Source: Tissierellia bacterium (GTDB taxonomy: Bacteria > Bacillota > Clostridia > Peptostreptococcales > Acidaminobacteraceae). Taken from it: DNA of 57,982 nt. This document shows, piece by piece, positions 25,922-34,444 of this stretch. The stretch spans positions 1 through 57,982 of the forward strand of contig JAAYGQ010000066.1 in assembly GCA_012727635.1 (NCBI GenBank), in the 5' to 3' direction. The translations under genes were made by a program, and so were the position numbers. The first letter of the stretch is position 1, and every line of letters starts with the position of its first letter. The notes under the pieces were generated by a model. That model had not been told where the DNA came from, did no database searches, and saw nothing but the letters and a program-made list of their open reading frames with translations.

Positions 25922-26309
25922 AGCGCAGCCTCCTTATATTTTCTTCCCCCTCTTTAATTTCAAGGCAGAGGGCCTCTTGAGGGATTAGTTCCAGGCCCAC
26001 CTGGGGCCACTCGATAACAATTTTTCCGGGTTTTTCAAAATACTCTTCAAAACCCAAGGCCAAAAGTTCCTCTTCATCCTCAATGCGGTAGAGGTCCATA
26101 TGGTAGAAGGTCCCCCCTTCGAAGGGGTGTTCTTCTACAATGGAAAAAGTAGGGCTTTTTATACCCTCTATACCCAGAGCAGCGCCATAGGCCTTGGTAA
26201 AGGTCGTTTTACCCGCTCCTAAATCTCCTATTAAAAGCAGGATGGGGATTTGTTTTTCTGCCAGTTCTTTTGCATAATTGTTAAGTTCTTCGATTGAATG
26301 AATTAGCAC
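25893..26309 (-). CDS. tsaE: t6A biosynthesis ATPase TsaE
   Basis: 138 aa, the usual size. Walker A GDLGAGKTTFTKA (about residues 28-40), then SPTFSIVEEH and YHMDLYRIEDEEEL, and IVIEWPQ. It powers the TsaBD complex. First of the three overlapping tsa genes, 9 nt after the TraX-like gene. Confidence 0.95.
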   Translation of the reverse strand: MLIHSIEELNNYAKELAEKQIPILLLIGDLGAGKTTFTKAYGAALGIEGIKSPTFSIVEEHPFEGGTFYHMDLYRIEDEEELLALGFEEYFEKPGKIVIEWPQVGLELIPQEALCLEIKEGEENIRRLRFGRRKDFGI

Positions 26310-26318
26310 GATTACTCC

Positions 26319-27059
26319 TTAATATAAAGTCTTGTAAAGAAGCACCAGTAGGGCGATATGCACAGGATAAAACCAGTATACAAGATATTTAGGAATCTTG
26401 CGTCCTGGGAGTCTTTCCGTGAGATAAATCAGGGGTAAAGCCACAATGCTCCTCCATTGAAAGAAAAGGCCATCCATATTGACAATGCCTTGAAACAAAA
26501 AACTCGGGGAAAACCGCAACCCATAGATAAACATGGTAGAAAGACTCCCGTAGAGACTTACAAGAATATATCCCAAGGCTTGCCGGTAGGGATCCTGAAC
26601 CATATAAAAAAGAAGGCTCAGCATAATGCCATAGCTTCCATAGCCTATAGAAAAGAGAGGGTAGAAATACTCCACAAGGTCCGGTAAAAATACTAGGCAG
26701 GCACCCAGTAGATAAAGGCTCTTTTTATTTTTCCCCTCTTCATAGAGGTAAAGCACCATAAAACTCAAAACAAACTGAAAGAGCTGATTAAAACCATAGA
26801 GCTCAAAAATTGCTCCAGGATTTAGAAAACTATAGGGCACCTGGCTAATAAAAGCAAAGAGAAGAAGCCTTTTAAAATAGGCACTTCTATTAGAACTATA
26901 GCGAAAGCCCTGGGCAAGGCTCCAGGCGAAGATAGGAAAGGCAAGCCTTCCAATGCTTCGAAAGAGACTCTCTGCTGGAAAAAACAGCACCCCTATATGA
27001 TCGATGAGCATGCTTATAAGGGCAATATAAATAATAGCAGCATTTCTCTTTTTTTCCAT
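26319..27059 (-). CDS. TraX-family membrane protein
   Basis: About 246 aa, seven to eight membrane helices. The opening IYIALISMLIDHIGVLFF and SIGRLAFPIFAWSLAQGFRYS is characteristic of the TraX family (named after F-pilin acetylase), common in Firmicutes with no defined role. ATG at 27059 with AGGGGG 4 nt upstream. Upstream of tsaE and probably in the same transcript. Confidence 0.8.
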   Translation of the reverse strand: MEKKRNAAIIYIALISMLIDHIGVLFFPAESLFRSIGRLAFPIFAWSLAQGFRYSSNRSAYFKRLLLFAFISQVPYSFLNPGAIFELYGFNQLFQFVLSFMVLYLYEEGKNKKSLYLLGACLVFLPDLVEYFYPLFSIGYGSYGIMLSLLFYMVQDPYRQALGYILVSLYGSLSTMFIYGLRFSPSFLFQGIVNMDGLFFQWRSIVALPLIYLTERLPGRKIPKYLVYWFYPVHIALLVLLYKTLY

Positions 27060-27480
27060 GGCGCCCCCTAAGTCCAAGGGTCTTTTTCAGAAAGAAGCTA
27101 TGATATTCTTCTAAAATAAGGCCGCTCCCATATTTTTTTAATATTTCCCACTAGTGAAATAATCGCTTAGGCCCAGGAACAAACCATTATGGTTCAAAAC
27201 CAAGCCTTGGCTATATTAAGGCTATTATAATATAAAACACTGGGCTTTGAATACTTATATATAAGACTGTATCCTTAAAGCTACTGCCTAAAATTAAAGG
27301 AGCCCTTCCCATCATAGACCTTTTTCTTCTTTTAAGAGGGAGCTCTACTTTAACTCATGTTAAAGACCATTGGGGCAATGGGTATTCTAGGCTTTATTTT
27401 TTCTATCCTAGAATATTTTTCTACTGAGCTTGTTAAGTTTGAGCTTGCCCTATTAAACTGAGCAACTTTTCAAAGTGTTC
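27060..27480. other. 421-nt intergenic region
   Basis: A/T-rich. No homologous gene recognised. It holds a 34-codon ORF on the plus strand (27357-27461, beginning MLKTIGAMGILGFIFSILEY), hydrophobic, without a well-placed ribosome site. A purine-rich site GAGGGAG lies 14 nt upstream, too far. The TATAAT-like hexamers on both strands may include the promoter of the TraX-tsa unit. Nothing further is supported. Confidence 0.4.
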
Positions 27481-28587
27481 CTATCCCAGTTTACTCTTTA
27501 CCATATGGAATAAAATATTTGTTCCCTTTATAAGGGCCGAGGGATCAAAGCTCATGTCAGGATGATGTAGCCCCGGGGTTAAATCGGCTCCCAGCCCAAT
27601 ATAGCCTGTTTTAATCCCCAAATCCCTTGAATAAAAATGGAAATCTTCTCCTCCAGGAGTAGTGATGATTTCTAGGCTTTCTCCCAATTCTTTAACGATA
27701 GCCTTTCTAGCCAAATTTGTCAGTTCATGGCAGTAGTCTGCTGCTGGAACTCCTCGGATAAAGTCTATTTGGGCCTGGGCACCAAGAGATCTTGCCCCAT
27801 ACTCCACGGCCAATTTGACCTTTTCTAAGATGTCTTCCATCACCTCATTGTTTTGAGCTCTAACATCCACTACTAATTTCGCTGCACTGGGAATCAGATT
27901 AAAAGTATCGGTTCCCCCTTTAAAAGAAGTTACCTTTACTGAGTGTGAAACCGAAGGATCGGCCTTTATAGCGTTTAGGCCATTTACAATGGCCACAGCG
28001 GCATCTACAGCGTTGATACCCAAGTGAGGCCTTGCCCCGTGGGCATTGAGCCCCTTTACACTTATATCCACACGATTGGAAGCACCGTGCACTAAAGCGG
28101 GAGTTGCTTGTCCCAGTCTGGCTTCTTGAATGGGTCTTAAATGGATGCCCAGCATTTCTTCTACTTCTGCGAGCATACCACTTTGGATCATTTTAGCGGC
28201 TCCGAAGAGTCCTTCTTCGGCGGGCTGGAATACAACATACAATTTACCCTTGTTTATACCTGTCTGTTTTACTTGCTTTGCCAGGCCCAGTACCATACTG
28301 GAGTGAGCGTCATGACCACAGGCATGAACATTGTAGGTTTTTCCGTCTTTTTCAAACTCCAATGCATCCATATCAGCTCTTACAGCCAGTACTGGACCAG
28401 GACTTCCACTGTCTAGTATGCCTATAACTCCGGTGCCGCCGACTTTTTCGATAACTTCATAATCAAGCTCTTTTAATTGCGATGCGATATAGGCCGATGT
28501 TTGAAATTCTTCGAAGGCGATTTCCGGGATACTGTGAAGTTTATTAAAGACATTTATAATGTATTTTTCTAATTCTGAACTCTCCAT
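27481..28587 (-). CDS. M20 amidohydrolase (N-acyl-amino acid hydrolase, HipO/YxeP-like)
   Basis: 368 aa. The metal site shows AVRADMDAL, HACGHDAHSSMVLG (Cys-x-His pair about residues 89-93), QPAEEG, and a late His in PGGEDFHFYSR. This Cys/His arrangement is that of the M20D amidohydrolases acting on N-acyl amino acids or hippurate-type amides, distinct from the ArgE-like enzyme at 13810. Cytoplasmic. ATG with AAAGGAG 5 nt upstream. Apparently monocistronic. Confidence 0.9.
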   Translation of the reverse strand: MESSELEKYIINVFNKLHSIPEIAFEEFQTSAYIASQLKELDYEVIEKVGGTGVIGILDSGSPGPVLAVRADMDALEFEKDGKTYNVHACGHDAHSSMVLGLAKQVKQTGINKGKLYVVFQPAEEGLFGAAKMIQSGMLAEVEEMLGIHLRPIQEARLGQATPALVHGASNRVDISVKGLNAHGARPHLGINAVDAAVAIVNGLNAIKADPSVSHSVKVTSFKGGTDTFNLIPSAAKLVVDVRAQNNEVMEDILEKVKLAVEYGARSLGAQAQIDFIRGVPAADYCHELTNLARKAIVKELGESLEIITTPGGEDFHFYSRDLGIKTGYIGLGADLTPGLHHPDMSFDPSALIKGTNILFHMVKSKLG

Positions 28588-28654
28588 TTATTCTCCTTTG
28601 TAGCTGCCATTATCCAGAATAATTAGTTGTCTAATCATTATCTTTTATAATTAT

Positions 28655-28681
28655 TTAAAAGCCCCAATTAAACAACGGGGC
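28655..28681 (-). terminator. Terminator after the antiporter/usp remnant unit
   Basis: GCCCC (28661-28665) and GGGGC (28677-28681) pair around an 11-nt loop. On the minus strand the stem is followed by four T and an A/T-rich tail. It lies downstream of the broken usp gene. Confidence 0.6.
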
Positions 28682-28723
28682 CATCTTATTTGCTAACTCT
28701 TTATGGATAAATTTATTATTTGA

Positions 28724-28889
28724 CTAGTAGTGTATTTTCTTTACATGATCTCCCTGCAAATAGGCCGGTAGATCCCTTGCAACATTAATGTTTGTAACCA
28801 TTGAGCCCAGTATCCTGCTGCCTTTTTAGTCTCTGCCAGTGCTCTTTTGAATATTCAGACCCATCTGTAGCTACTAAAATCTTTTTCTT
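28724..28889 (-). pseudogene. Remnant of a universal stress protein (UspA) gene
   Basis: On the minus strand, a GGAGGGG ribosome-site-like stretch is followed by KKILVATDGSEYSK, the unmistakable UspA N-terminus. A one-base loss then moves the frame to give ALAETKKAAG, and a second loss moves it again to give ILGSMVTNINVARDLPAYLQ, which stops at TAG 28726-28724. The three pieces together align with a normal UspA (~55 of ~140 residues). The codon where the start is expected reads AAG rather than ATG. The rest of the gene is missing. It lies 51 nt after the antiporter, the kind of partner with which usp genes are often linked. Confidence 0.8.
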
Positions 28890-28939
28890 CCTTCCCCTCC
28901 TTCATTTAAGTATAAAATCTACTGGAAACAAAGCTTAGT

Positions 28940-30118
28940 TTACCCTTCTAGTAGTTTGTTTCCAGTAGCTTTAATGGCTATTGCACCCAGGGGCGCGGTA
29001 ATTATAATCGATAATACAGCCAGAGAAAGTATTAAATCTCCCGATTCCACGCCCGCTGATAGCGGAATTGCTCCAATTGCTGCTTGCACTGTGGCTTTAG
29101 GAATATAGGCAAATATACAAAATAGCTTTTCTCTCATCTTTAGATTGGTTCCTACTAGAGATAATAATACCCCTATACTTCTCGCAATTAGACCGATAAA
29201 AATTAAGAATACTCCTTTTAAACCTGCATCAAGAGCCAAAACTACATTTACTTGAGCTCCCACTAAGACAAATAGTAATATTTCTGCAAATACCCAGACT
29301 TTATCAAACTTCGAGGCAATTCTCCTTCCTACTTTAGGCATCTTTTCATAGATTATAAATCCTATAGCCATTACACCTAGAAGTCCTGCTATATCAATTT
29401 TTGATTTTATCATTGTTTCGAAACTTGTTAATAAAATTGCTGAACCCAGTATATAAAGAGTTTTCTCTGTATCTCTTATATCATAGCTTTTAAATATTTT
29501 AATTAGTACTATGCCTATTATACCTCCAGATACAACGCCTAGAACAATAGACAAGGGTATACTAAATATTGTTGCTCCTATATTGACACGTCCCCCACCA
29601 TACATTCCCATAAATGCAGAAAATATAGTGATAGCAAATACATCATCAATGGAGGCTCCGGCCAAAATTAAAGTGGGTATGTTCTTTTCTTTTCCGATCC
29701 CTTTTTCCATAAAATCGAGCATTGAAGGCACTATTACCGCTGGAGATACAGCGGCTATTATGAATCCCAATATTCCACCCTGTATAAAGGAAAAAGCAAA
29801 AAACTTCATCGATACATAGGCAATGGTAAAACCTTCGAACAATCCTGGAATAAAACTCAAATTAATCGCTGGTCTACCTACTTTTCTAAGATCTTCTCTT
29901 TTTATTCCAAGGCCAGCCCTTAGAAGAATAACGATTAAAGCAATTTTTCTAAAACCTTCCGATGCAATTAAAATTTCATCACTAAGCAAGTTAAATCCAT
30001 AGGGTCCAATTAAAACTCCGGCTAATATCATTCCCAGTAGACCGGGAACCTTAAATCTATTAAATAGTTTTTTCGAGAAAAGTCCAAATAATGTGATAAT
30101 TGCTAAACTGGTTGCCAT
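28940..30118 (-). CDS. Cation/proton antiporter (CPA family), fluoride-riboswitch controlled
   Basis: 392 aa, about 11-12 membrane helices. Opening LFGLFSKKLFNRFKVPGLLGMILAGVLIGPYGFNLL is typical of Na+/H+ exchangers. GASIDDVFAITIFSAF carries the DD pair of the transport site in the middle helix, and FVLVGAQVNV follows. No regulatory C-terminal domain (such as TrkA) is present. It should exchange Na+ or another cation for H+. ATG start with AAGGAG 6 nt upstream. The leader contains a fluoride riboswitch, so it may relieve the ionic or pH stress that comes with fluoride; direct fluoride transport is not implied. Confidence 0.87.
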   Translation of the reverse strand: MATSLAIITLFGLFSKKLFNRFKVPGLLGMILAGVLIGPYGFNLLSDEILIASEGFRKIALIVILLRAGLGIKREDLRKVGRPAINLSFIPGLFEGFTIAYVSMKFFAFSFIQGGILGFIIAAVSPAVIVPSMLDFMEKGIGKEKNIPTLILAGASIDDVFAITIFSAFMGMYGGGRVNIGATIFSIPLSIVLGVVSGGIIGIVLIKIFKSYDIRDTEKTLYILGSAILLTSFETMIKSKIDIAGLLGVMAIGFIIYEKMPKVGRRIASKFDKVWVFAEILLFVLVGAQVNVVLALDAGLKGVFLIFIGLIARSIGVLLSLVGTNLKMREKLFCIFAYIPKATVQAAIGAIPLSAGVESGDLILSLAVLSIIITAPLGAIAIKATGNKLLEG

Positions 30119-30133
30119 ATATACTCCTTAATT

Positions 30134-30224
30134 AAAATAAACTCCTACAAAAAATCATCCTTAGATGGCTTTTTGTAGGAGTCATTAGCTTTACGCGGTT
30201 AAGGTCAACCCCATGACCTATAAT
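30134..30224 (-). ncRNA. Fluoride riboswitch (crcB motif)
   Basis: On the minus strand the aptamer starts near 30222 with AGGTCATGGGGTTGACC (stem with conserved ATGG), then TTAACCGCG, then AAGCTAATGACTCCTAC. The last block is the hallmark GCTAATGACTCCTAC of the crcB motif. ACTCCTACAAAAA (30182 downward) pairs with TTTTTTGTAGGAGT (30154-30141) to form a terminator with a T-rich tail. The 3' aptamer strand is also the terminator's left arm, so fluoride binding should favour read-through into the antiporter gene 16 nt later. A TATAAT lies upstream on the same strand at 30248-30243. Confidence 0.9.
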
Positions 30225-30443
30225 ACAACTATCATATCACACATTATAATATGTATTTGTATTTATTTAGAGAATATAAATACAGCACATCCTCTTGCTT
30301 AGATGAGAAATGACCAGTAAATCAATACCAGTAAAATAAAGGTATCTAGTCAATGCTGGACTAGACCAAATTAAGGATAGAATCTGAATACTGGCCTCTA
30401 TGAGTAGGTCCAGAGACATATAATGATCCCAAATTGCTAATGA

Positions 30444-31055
30444 CTACTTTGATATACTTTGTTTTGTCGCGCTTTTATAGCATTCTGGACTGTGATTGTT
30501 CATTACGCCTATGGCCTCTAGATAAGAATAGGTGGTTACACTTCCCATAAACTTAAAGCCGCGTTTTTTCAAGTCCTTGGATACTCTGTCGGAGAGTTCG
30601 TCCTTGGTCTTGGTGCCATCACCGTAAAGGATTTTCCCCTTAGTAAAGGACCAAATATAATTACTGAAACTTCCGAATTCCTCCTGTACTTTTATAAAAC
30701 TAGCGGCGTTACTGATTGTCGCTCTTATCTTTCCTTGATGCCTGACAATGCTTTTATCCTTTAGGAGTTCTTCAATCTTATTTTCACTGTAGTCTTTTAT
30801 CCTATAGGGGTCAAAGTCATCAAAGGCAAGCCGAAATGCTTCTCTCTTATTTAGTATAAGAAGCCAGGACAGTCCGCAGTGAAAGGATTCTAGGACAATC
30901 ATCTCGAATAGGTGTTTATCATCATAGGAGGCTAGGGCCCACTCATTATCATGATAATGGATATAGTTTTCATGTTTTTCCAAATTTGCCCAAGGGCAGC
31001 GCTTTATTTTGTCCTCTTGTTTTTCCTTCAGACTATTCATGTTCTTGATTTTCAT
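30444..31055 (-). CDS. tag: DNA-3-methyladenine glycosylase I
   Basis: 203 aa. RCPWAN, HYHDNEW, FEMIVLESFHCGLSWLLILNKREAFRLAFDDFDP match Tag. The zinc-snap ligands are present: C20, H35, and H188/C192 in NNHSPECY. It excises 3-methyladenine from alkylated DNA. The normal EEWG is EWALAS here, a mild divergence. ATG with AAAGGGATTTTAGAA upstream. It may be co-transcribed with the phosphodiesterase gene 39 nt upstream. Confidence 0.92.
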   Translation of the reverse strand: MKIKNMNSLKEKQEDKIKRCPWANLEKHENYIHYHDNEWALASYDDKHLFEMIVLESFHCGLSWLLILNKREAFRLAFDDFDPYRIKDYSENKIEELLKDKSIVRHQGKIRATISNAASFIKVQEEFGSFSNYIWSFTKGKILYGDGTKTKDELSDRVSKDLKKRGFKFMGSVTTYSYLEAIGVMNNHSPECYKSATKQSISK

Positions 31056-31094
31056 TTCTAAAATCCCTTTCGTTCTAATACCGATGATTCCAAA

Positions 31095-32900
31095 CTAGAA
31101 CTCATTGTAGTCCTTGTACTTGTCTCTTAGTTCCACCATCTCCACGGGGTAATCGGTTATGAGAGCGTCTACTCCCAGCTCTAATAACCTCTTTGCTTTA
31201 TAATCGTCATTAATAGTCCAAGCAAAGACCGCCTTCCCTGCTTTGTGGACTTCCCGTATCATATTTTTATTGATAAGGGATTCCTCTGCACTAATAAAAT
31301 CCACCGGCATCTTAGCCATTTTTTTAGCTGAAAAGGTTCCGATTTTTCCTATAAAAACATAGCCCATAGTAAGCTCTTCGTATTTATCGTTAAACTCTTT
31401 TATAATCTCCCCTTCGGAGGTATGGAATATTGTTTCTTCTAGTATCCCTTCCTTTTTTAATATCTCGATGGTCTTATCTACTATACTGACTTTCTCTTTT
31501 CCATGGGTCTTAAATTCCAATAATAGTTTGGTTTTACCCTTTACTGCCCTTGAAAGTTCCTCCAGGGAGGGGATACTGTCTTTCTTATCCCCGGCGCTGA
31601 TTATAACTTTTTTAACTTCTTCTAAAGTCAAGTCACTTATGTTGGTAGATGTACTGCCCAGTCGCTTAAGATTGTTATCATGTATCACCACGGGAATATT
31701 GTCTTTGGTCAGTAGAACGTCCATCTCAACATAGTCAGCACCATTGGTGCCGGCAAATAAAAGCGTATCTATTGTATTCTCAACACCATACTCACCGCCT
31801 CTATGGCCTATTAGAAGCTGCTGGTCATAGATTGGTCTTACGCTTTCTTCGGCATAAATATTTGAGACTATTATCAGCGCTAGAGTCAAAGTTATAAATA
31901 CCTTTTTGTGATCCCTTGCCTTTGATAGTAGAGCCTGTACAAAATCAAGAGTTATTTCTAATATCTTCCAAAACTTTTTACCGAAATATCCTAATTCTAT
32001 TTTTTCACTGGTTTCTTCTCTGTTTATACTTTCCGAGTTAATATATGAATTATAACTTTCAAGACTAATGGACAATATAAAGGGCGAAATCAGTAGAGTA
32101 AATATTGTCATGGAAATATTAGAGGCTCCCCTTAATATCCGTAGTAGGATAAACTGGGCATTTTCCAGTACCATAAAGGGCAGATAGGTTAACATTACCC
32201 AAATTATCATTCCCGCTATTATTAAAAAGGCAATTTTAAAGCCTTCTCCTTTTATTGTCTTAAAACTAATCTTTGAAGCCTCTGTAAAGGATTTATCACT
32301 AAATACCATTACAGGCAAGGCTAAAAATAGCTTTGCAAATAAATAAACTAGAGCAATGGTCAATAGAAAAAATAATATTTCACTGCCGGGATACTTAGCC
32401 AGCTCACCGGTTATAAAATCCGGAATGGATAAAGCAGGTAGAAGGGAGGATTGTATTCCAATATTCAAAATGGGAATCAAAACCAGTATATATAATGCCA
32501 AACCTATTTGTCTGTTTTTTATGACGCTTTTAATTTTTAGTAGTGCCTTCTCAGTAATTTGTAAAAGATTTATCCCTTCTTTTTTCTTACTACTATCCAA
32601 TATAAGTAAAATAACGCTGAACTCGTAATACACAAGGGCTACAGATACGCTCATGACTACTACAACCATCAGAATTCCAGTAAAACTTAATAGGAACTGA
32701 GAGATCTCCCCATTAACCAAAATCTCATATCCACTGGCTCTTATAAACATAGAGACAATCACATTCAGAACTGGTTTAAACAATACTAACATCAGTCCCT
32801 TATAAATGAGCTCAAATAATAGTAGATATAAGCCCGCGTCATAAATCATTTCAAAGGAGTTTTTTAGTATCCTCTTTGTATTTAGTGTTTTTACCTTCAA
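31095..32900 (-). CDS. Glycerophosphodiester phosphodiesterase with membrane domain
   Basis: 601 aa. Residues ~1-350 carry eight or so membrane helices (the glycerophosphoryl diester phosphodiesterase membrane domain). Residues ~360-595 are a GDPD catalytic domain: LIGHRGGEYGVENTIDT, ADYVEMDVLLTKD and PVVIHDNNLKRL give the HRGxxxxEN, E-x-D and H catalytic set. It hydrolyses glycerophosphodiesters to glycerol 3-phosphate, probably from membrane lipid or teichoic acid turnover. Start is TTG at 32900 with GGAGGATAGAAG upstream. Family is firm; whether the catalytic side faces out is inferred. Confidence 0.9.
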   Translation of the reverse strand: MKVKTLNTKRILKNSFEMIYDAGLYLLLFELIYKGLMLVLFKPVLNVIVSMFIRASGYEILVNGEISQFLLSFTGILMVVVVMSVSVALVYYEFSVILLILDSSKKKEGINLLQITEKALLKIKSVIKNRQIGLALYILVLIPILNIGIQSSLLPALSIPDFITGELAKYPGSEILFFLLTIALVYLFAKLFLALPVMVFSDKSFTEASKISFKTIKGEGFKIAFLIIAGMIIWVMLTYLPFMVLENAQFILLRILRGASNISMTIFTLLISPFILSISLESYNSYINSESINREETSEKIELGYFGKKFWKILEITLDFVQALLSKARDHKKVFITLTLALIIVSNIYAEESVRPIYDQQLLIGHRGGEYGVENTIDTLLFAGTNGADYVEMDVLLTKDNIPVVIHDNNLKRLGSTSTNISDLTLEEVKKVIISAGDKKDSIPSLEELSRAVKGKTKLLLEFKTHGKEKVSIVDKTIEILKKEGILEETIFHTSEGEIIKEFNDKYEELTMGYVFIGKIGTFSAKKMAKMPVDFISAEESLINKNMIREVHKAGKAVFAWTINDDYKAKRLLELGVDALITDYPVEMVELRDKYKDYNEF

Positions 32901-33292
32901 CTTCTATCCTCCGTAATTATAGTTATTAAATTCCAAAGACAAATGTTATCTCACTATAGCATACCCATCCCTTGTAAAAAACTTAGTTCTAAAAATCAGT
33001 TCTTTCATTAACCTTTATCTCATAGAACAAAAAAAACTCCTCAGTCTTGAAAAATAGAAGGAGTTTATCGTAAGAAAATACCCGTCATTAGCTTAATGGT
33101 TAACAATTACTATACCCAAGAAGCATTTTAAGCTGTGGCTAGAGCTTTGATGCATTGAAGTAATCCCCTTTTCATAGGCAAGGTTGAATTCCGATTTAAC
33201 CCTATCTTACATATGTGAAAGGCACCAAATAATATGAAATTACTTGGTGCCCCATTTACTGCTTCATAAGGAGAGGACTGTAAACAAATAGT
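32901..33292. other. 392-nt intergenic region with two minus-strand hairpins
   Basis: No gene recognised. It holds a 13-bp inverted repeat at 33221-33251 (GGCACCAAATAAT / ATTACTTGGTGCC with one mismatch) and a T-tailed hairpin at 33029-33066, both downstream of the TRAP binding-protein gene. The remainder up to the phosphodiesterase start probably contains that gene's promoter. Confidence 0.5.
33029..33066 (-). terminator. Terminator at the end of the TRAP/catabolic operon
   Basis: AAACTCCT (33034-33041) pairs with AGGAGTTT (33059-33066), loop 17 nt, and the minus strand continues with eight T. It is 230 nt past the last TRAP gene. Confidence 0.6.
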
Positions 33293-34399
33293 TTATTGTT
33301 TTTCTAGTGCTTTTAATAAAGCATCAACATACTCTTGTCCTATAGCTTCGCCTATTGATTTATAGACTCCTTCAGCTTTGGCCAATACTTCATCGATAAA
33401 ACTTGGTTCAAATTCAATCAATTCCATACCACCATCGACGAGTTTTTGTCTGTTGTCGTCATTAATTTTGGCCAGGTCGGCTTCGATTTCTACGGCTGCT
33501 TCATCTACAGCTTTTTGAAGTACTTCTTGATACATTGGGTCTAAGCTGTCAAATTTCTCCGCGTTTATCAAGAACTGATTACAATATAAGATATGATGGG
33601 TCATTATAAGGTAATCTTGCACTTCTTGGAAATTTGCCCCAACATTTGTGTCCGTTGCATTTTCTTGTGCATCTACTAGACCTTGTTGCAATGATACATA
33701 AACTTCAGGCCATGGAAGTGGGGTGGGGGAAGCGCCTAGCGCTTTCCAAAACGCCATATGGTTTGGATTCTCCATGGTTCTAATTTTCAGTCCGTTGAAA
33801 TCATCAATGGTCTCTATGTTCTTGTTAGAGGTGGTTTCACGGTAGGTGCCGCCTTGAAGGTAATGTAAGACATACATGTTTTTAGCTTTGTAAGCTTCGT
33901 TTATCATCTCTGTAAATTCGCTATTATTTAGTGCATAATCAATCGTTTCGGCATCATATTTTGCAAATACCATAGGAAGGTCAAAAATTGCCACTTCGGG
34001 AACAAAGGATACTGTTTGCGCCGTCTGAGCTATAACAAAGTCAATATCTCCTGCTAACATTTGTCCTTGAAGCTCTTGATCGTTTCCTAACTGGCTGTTG
34101 GGAAAATAATCAATGGTTAATTGGCCATCGGTCATTTCCTCTACTTTTTTTGCTATTAATTGGCCATAGAGTTGTGCTGCAGCTCCGACTCCTGCATTAT
34201 CAGCACCAATTAGCTTAACGGGATCCAAAGCTGCAAATCCCTCTGCTGGTTCTTCTACTGCAGGTGCTTCTACTGCTGGGGTTTCTGCTGCTGGGGCTTC
34301 TGCTACTGGGGCTTCCGGGGCTTCGACTACAGGTTTAGAACAAGCAACTACTGAAAGTGTCATCCCAATAATCAATAATAAAATTAGTAACTTCTTCAC
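33293..34399 (-). CDS. TRAP transporter substrate-binding lipoprotein (DctP), copy 1
   Basis: 368 aa. Signal with lipobox LSVVAC-S, then an Ala/Pro/Glu-rich tether (repeats of EAPA), then the DctP fold. The family's carboxylate-binding Arg is in FNGLKIRTMENPNH, followed by ALGASPTPLPWPEVYVSLQQGLVDAQEN. It binds an organic acid outside the membrane for DctQM. GTG start at 34399 with AGGAGG 6 nt upstream. It closely resembles copy 2 at 38296 (shared ASPTPL, SLQQGLVDAQEN, THHI). Ligand unknown; a hydroxy or oxo acid is suggested by context. Confidence 0.92.
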   Translation of the reverse strand: MKKLLILLLIIGMTLSVVACSKPVVEAPEAPVAEAPAAETPAVEAPAVEEPAEGFAALDPVKLIGADNAGVGAAAQLYGQLIAKKVEEMTDGQLTIDYFPNSQLGNDQELQGQMLAGDIDFVIAQTAQTVSFVPEVAIFDLPMVFAKYDAETIDYALNNSEFTEMINEAYKAKNMYVLHYLQGGTYRETTSNKNIETIDDFNGLKIRTMENPNHMAFWKALGASPTPLPWPEVYVSLQQGLVDAQENATDTNVGANFQEVQDYLIMTHHILYCNQFLINAEKFDSLDPMYQEVLQKAVDEAAVEIEADLAKINDDNRQKLVDGGMELIEFEPSFIDEVLAKAEGVYKSIGEAIGQEYVDALLKALEKQ

Positions 34400-34444
34400 T
34401 TTATTCCTCCTCTTTCTTTTTTGTCTATCACTTAAATTCCTGTA

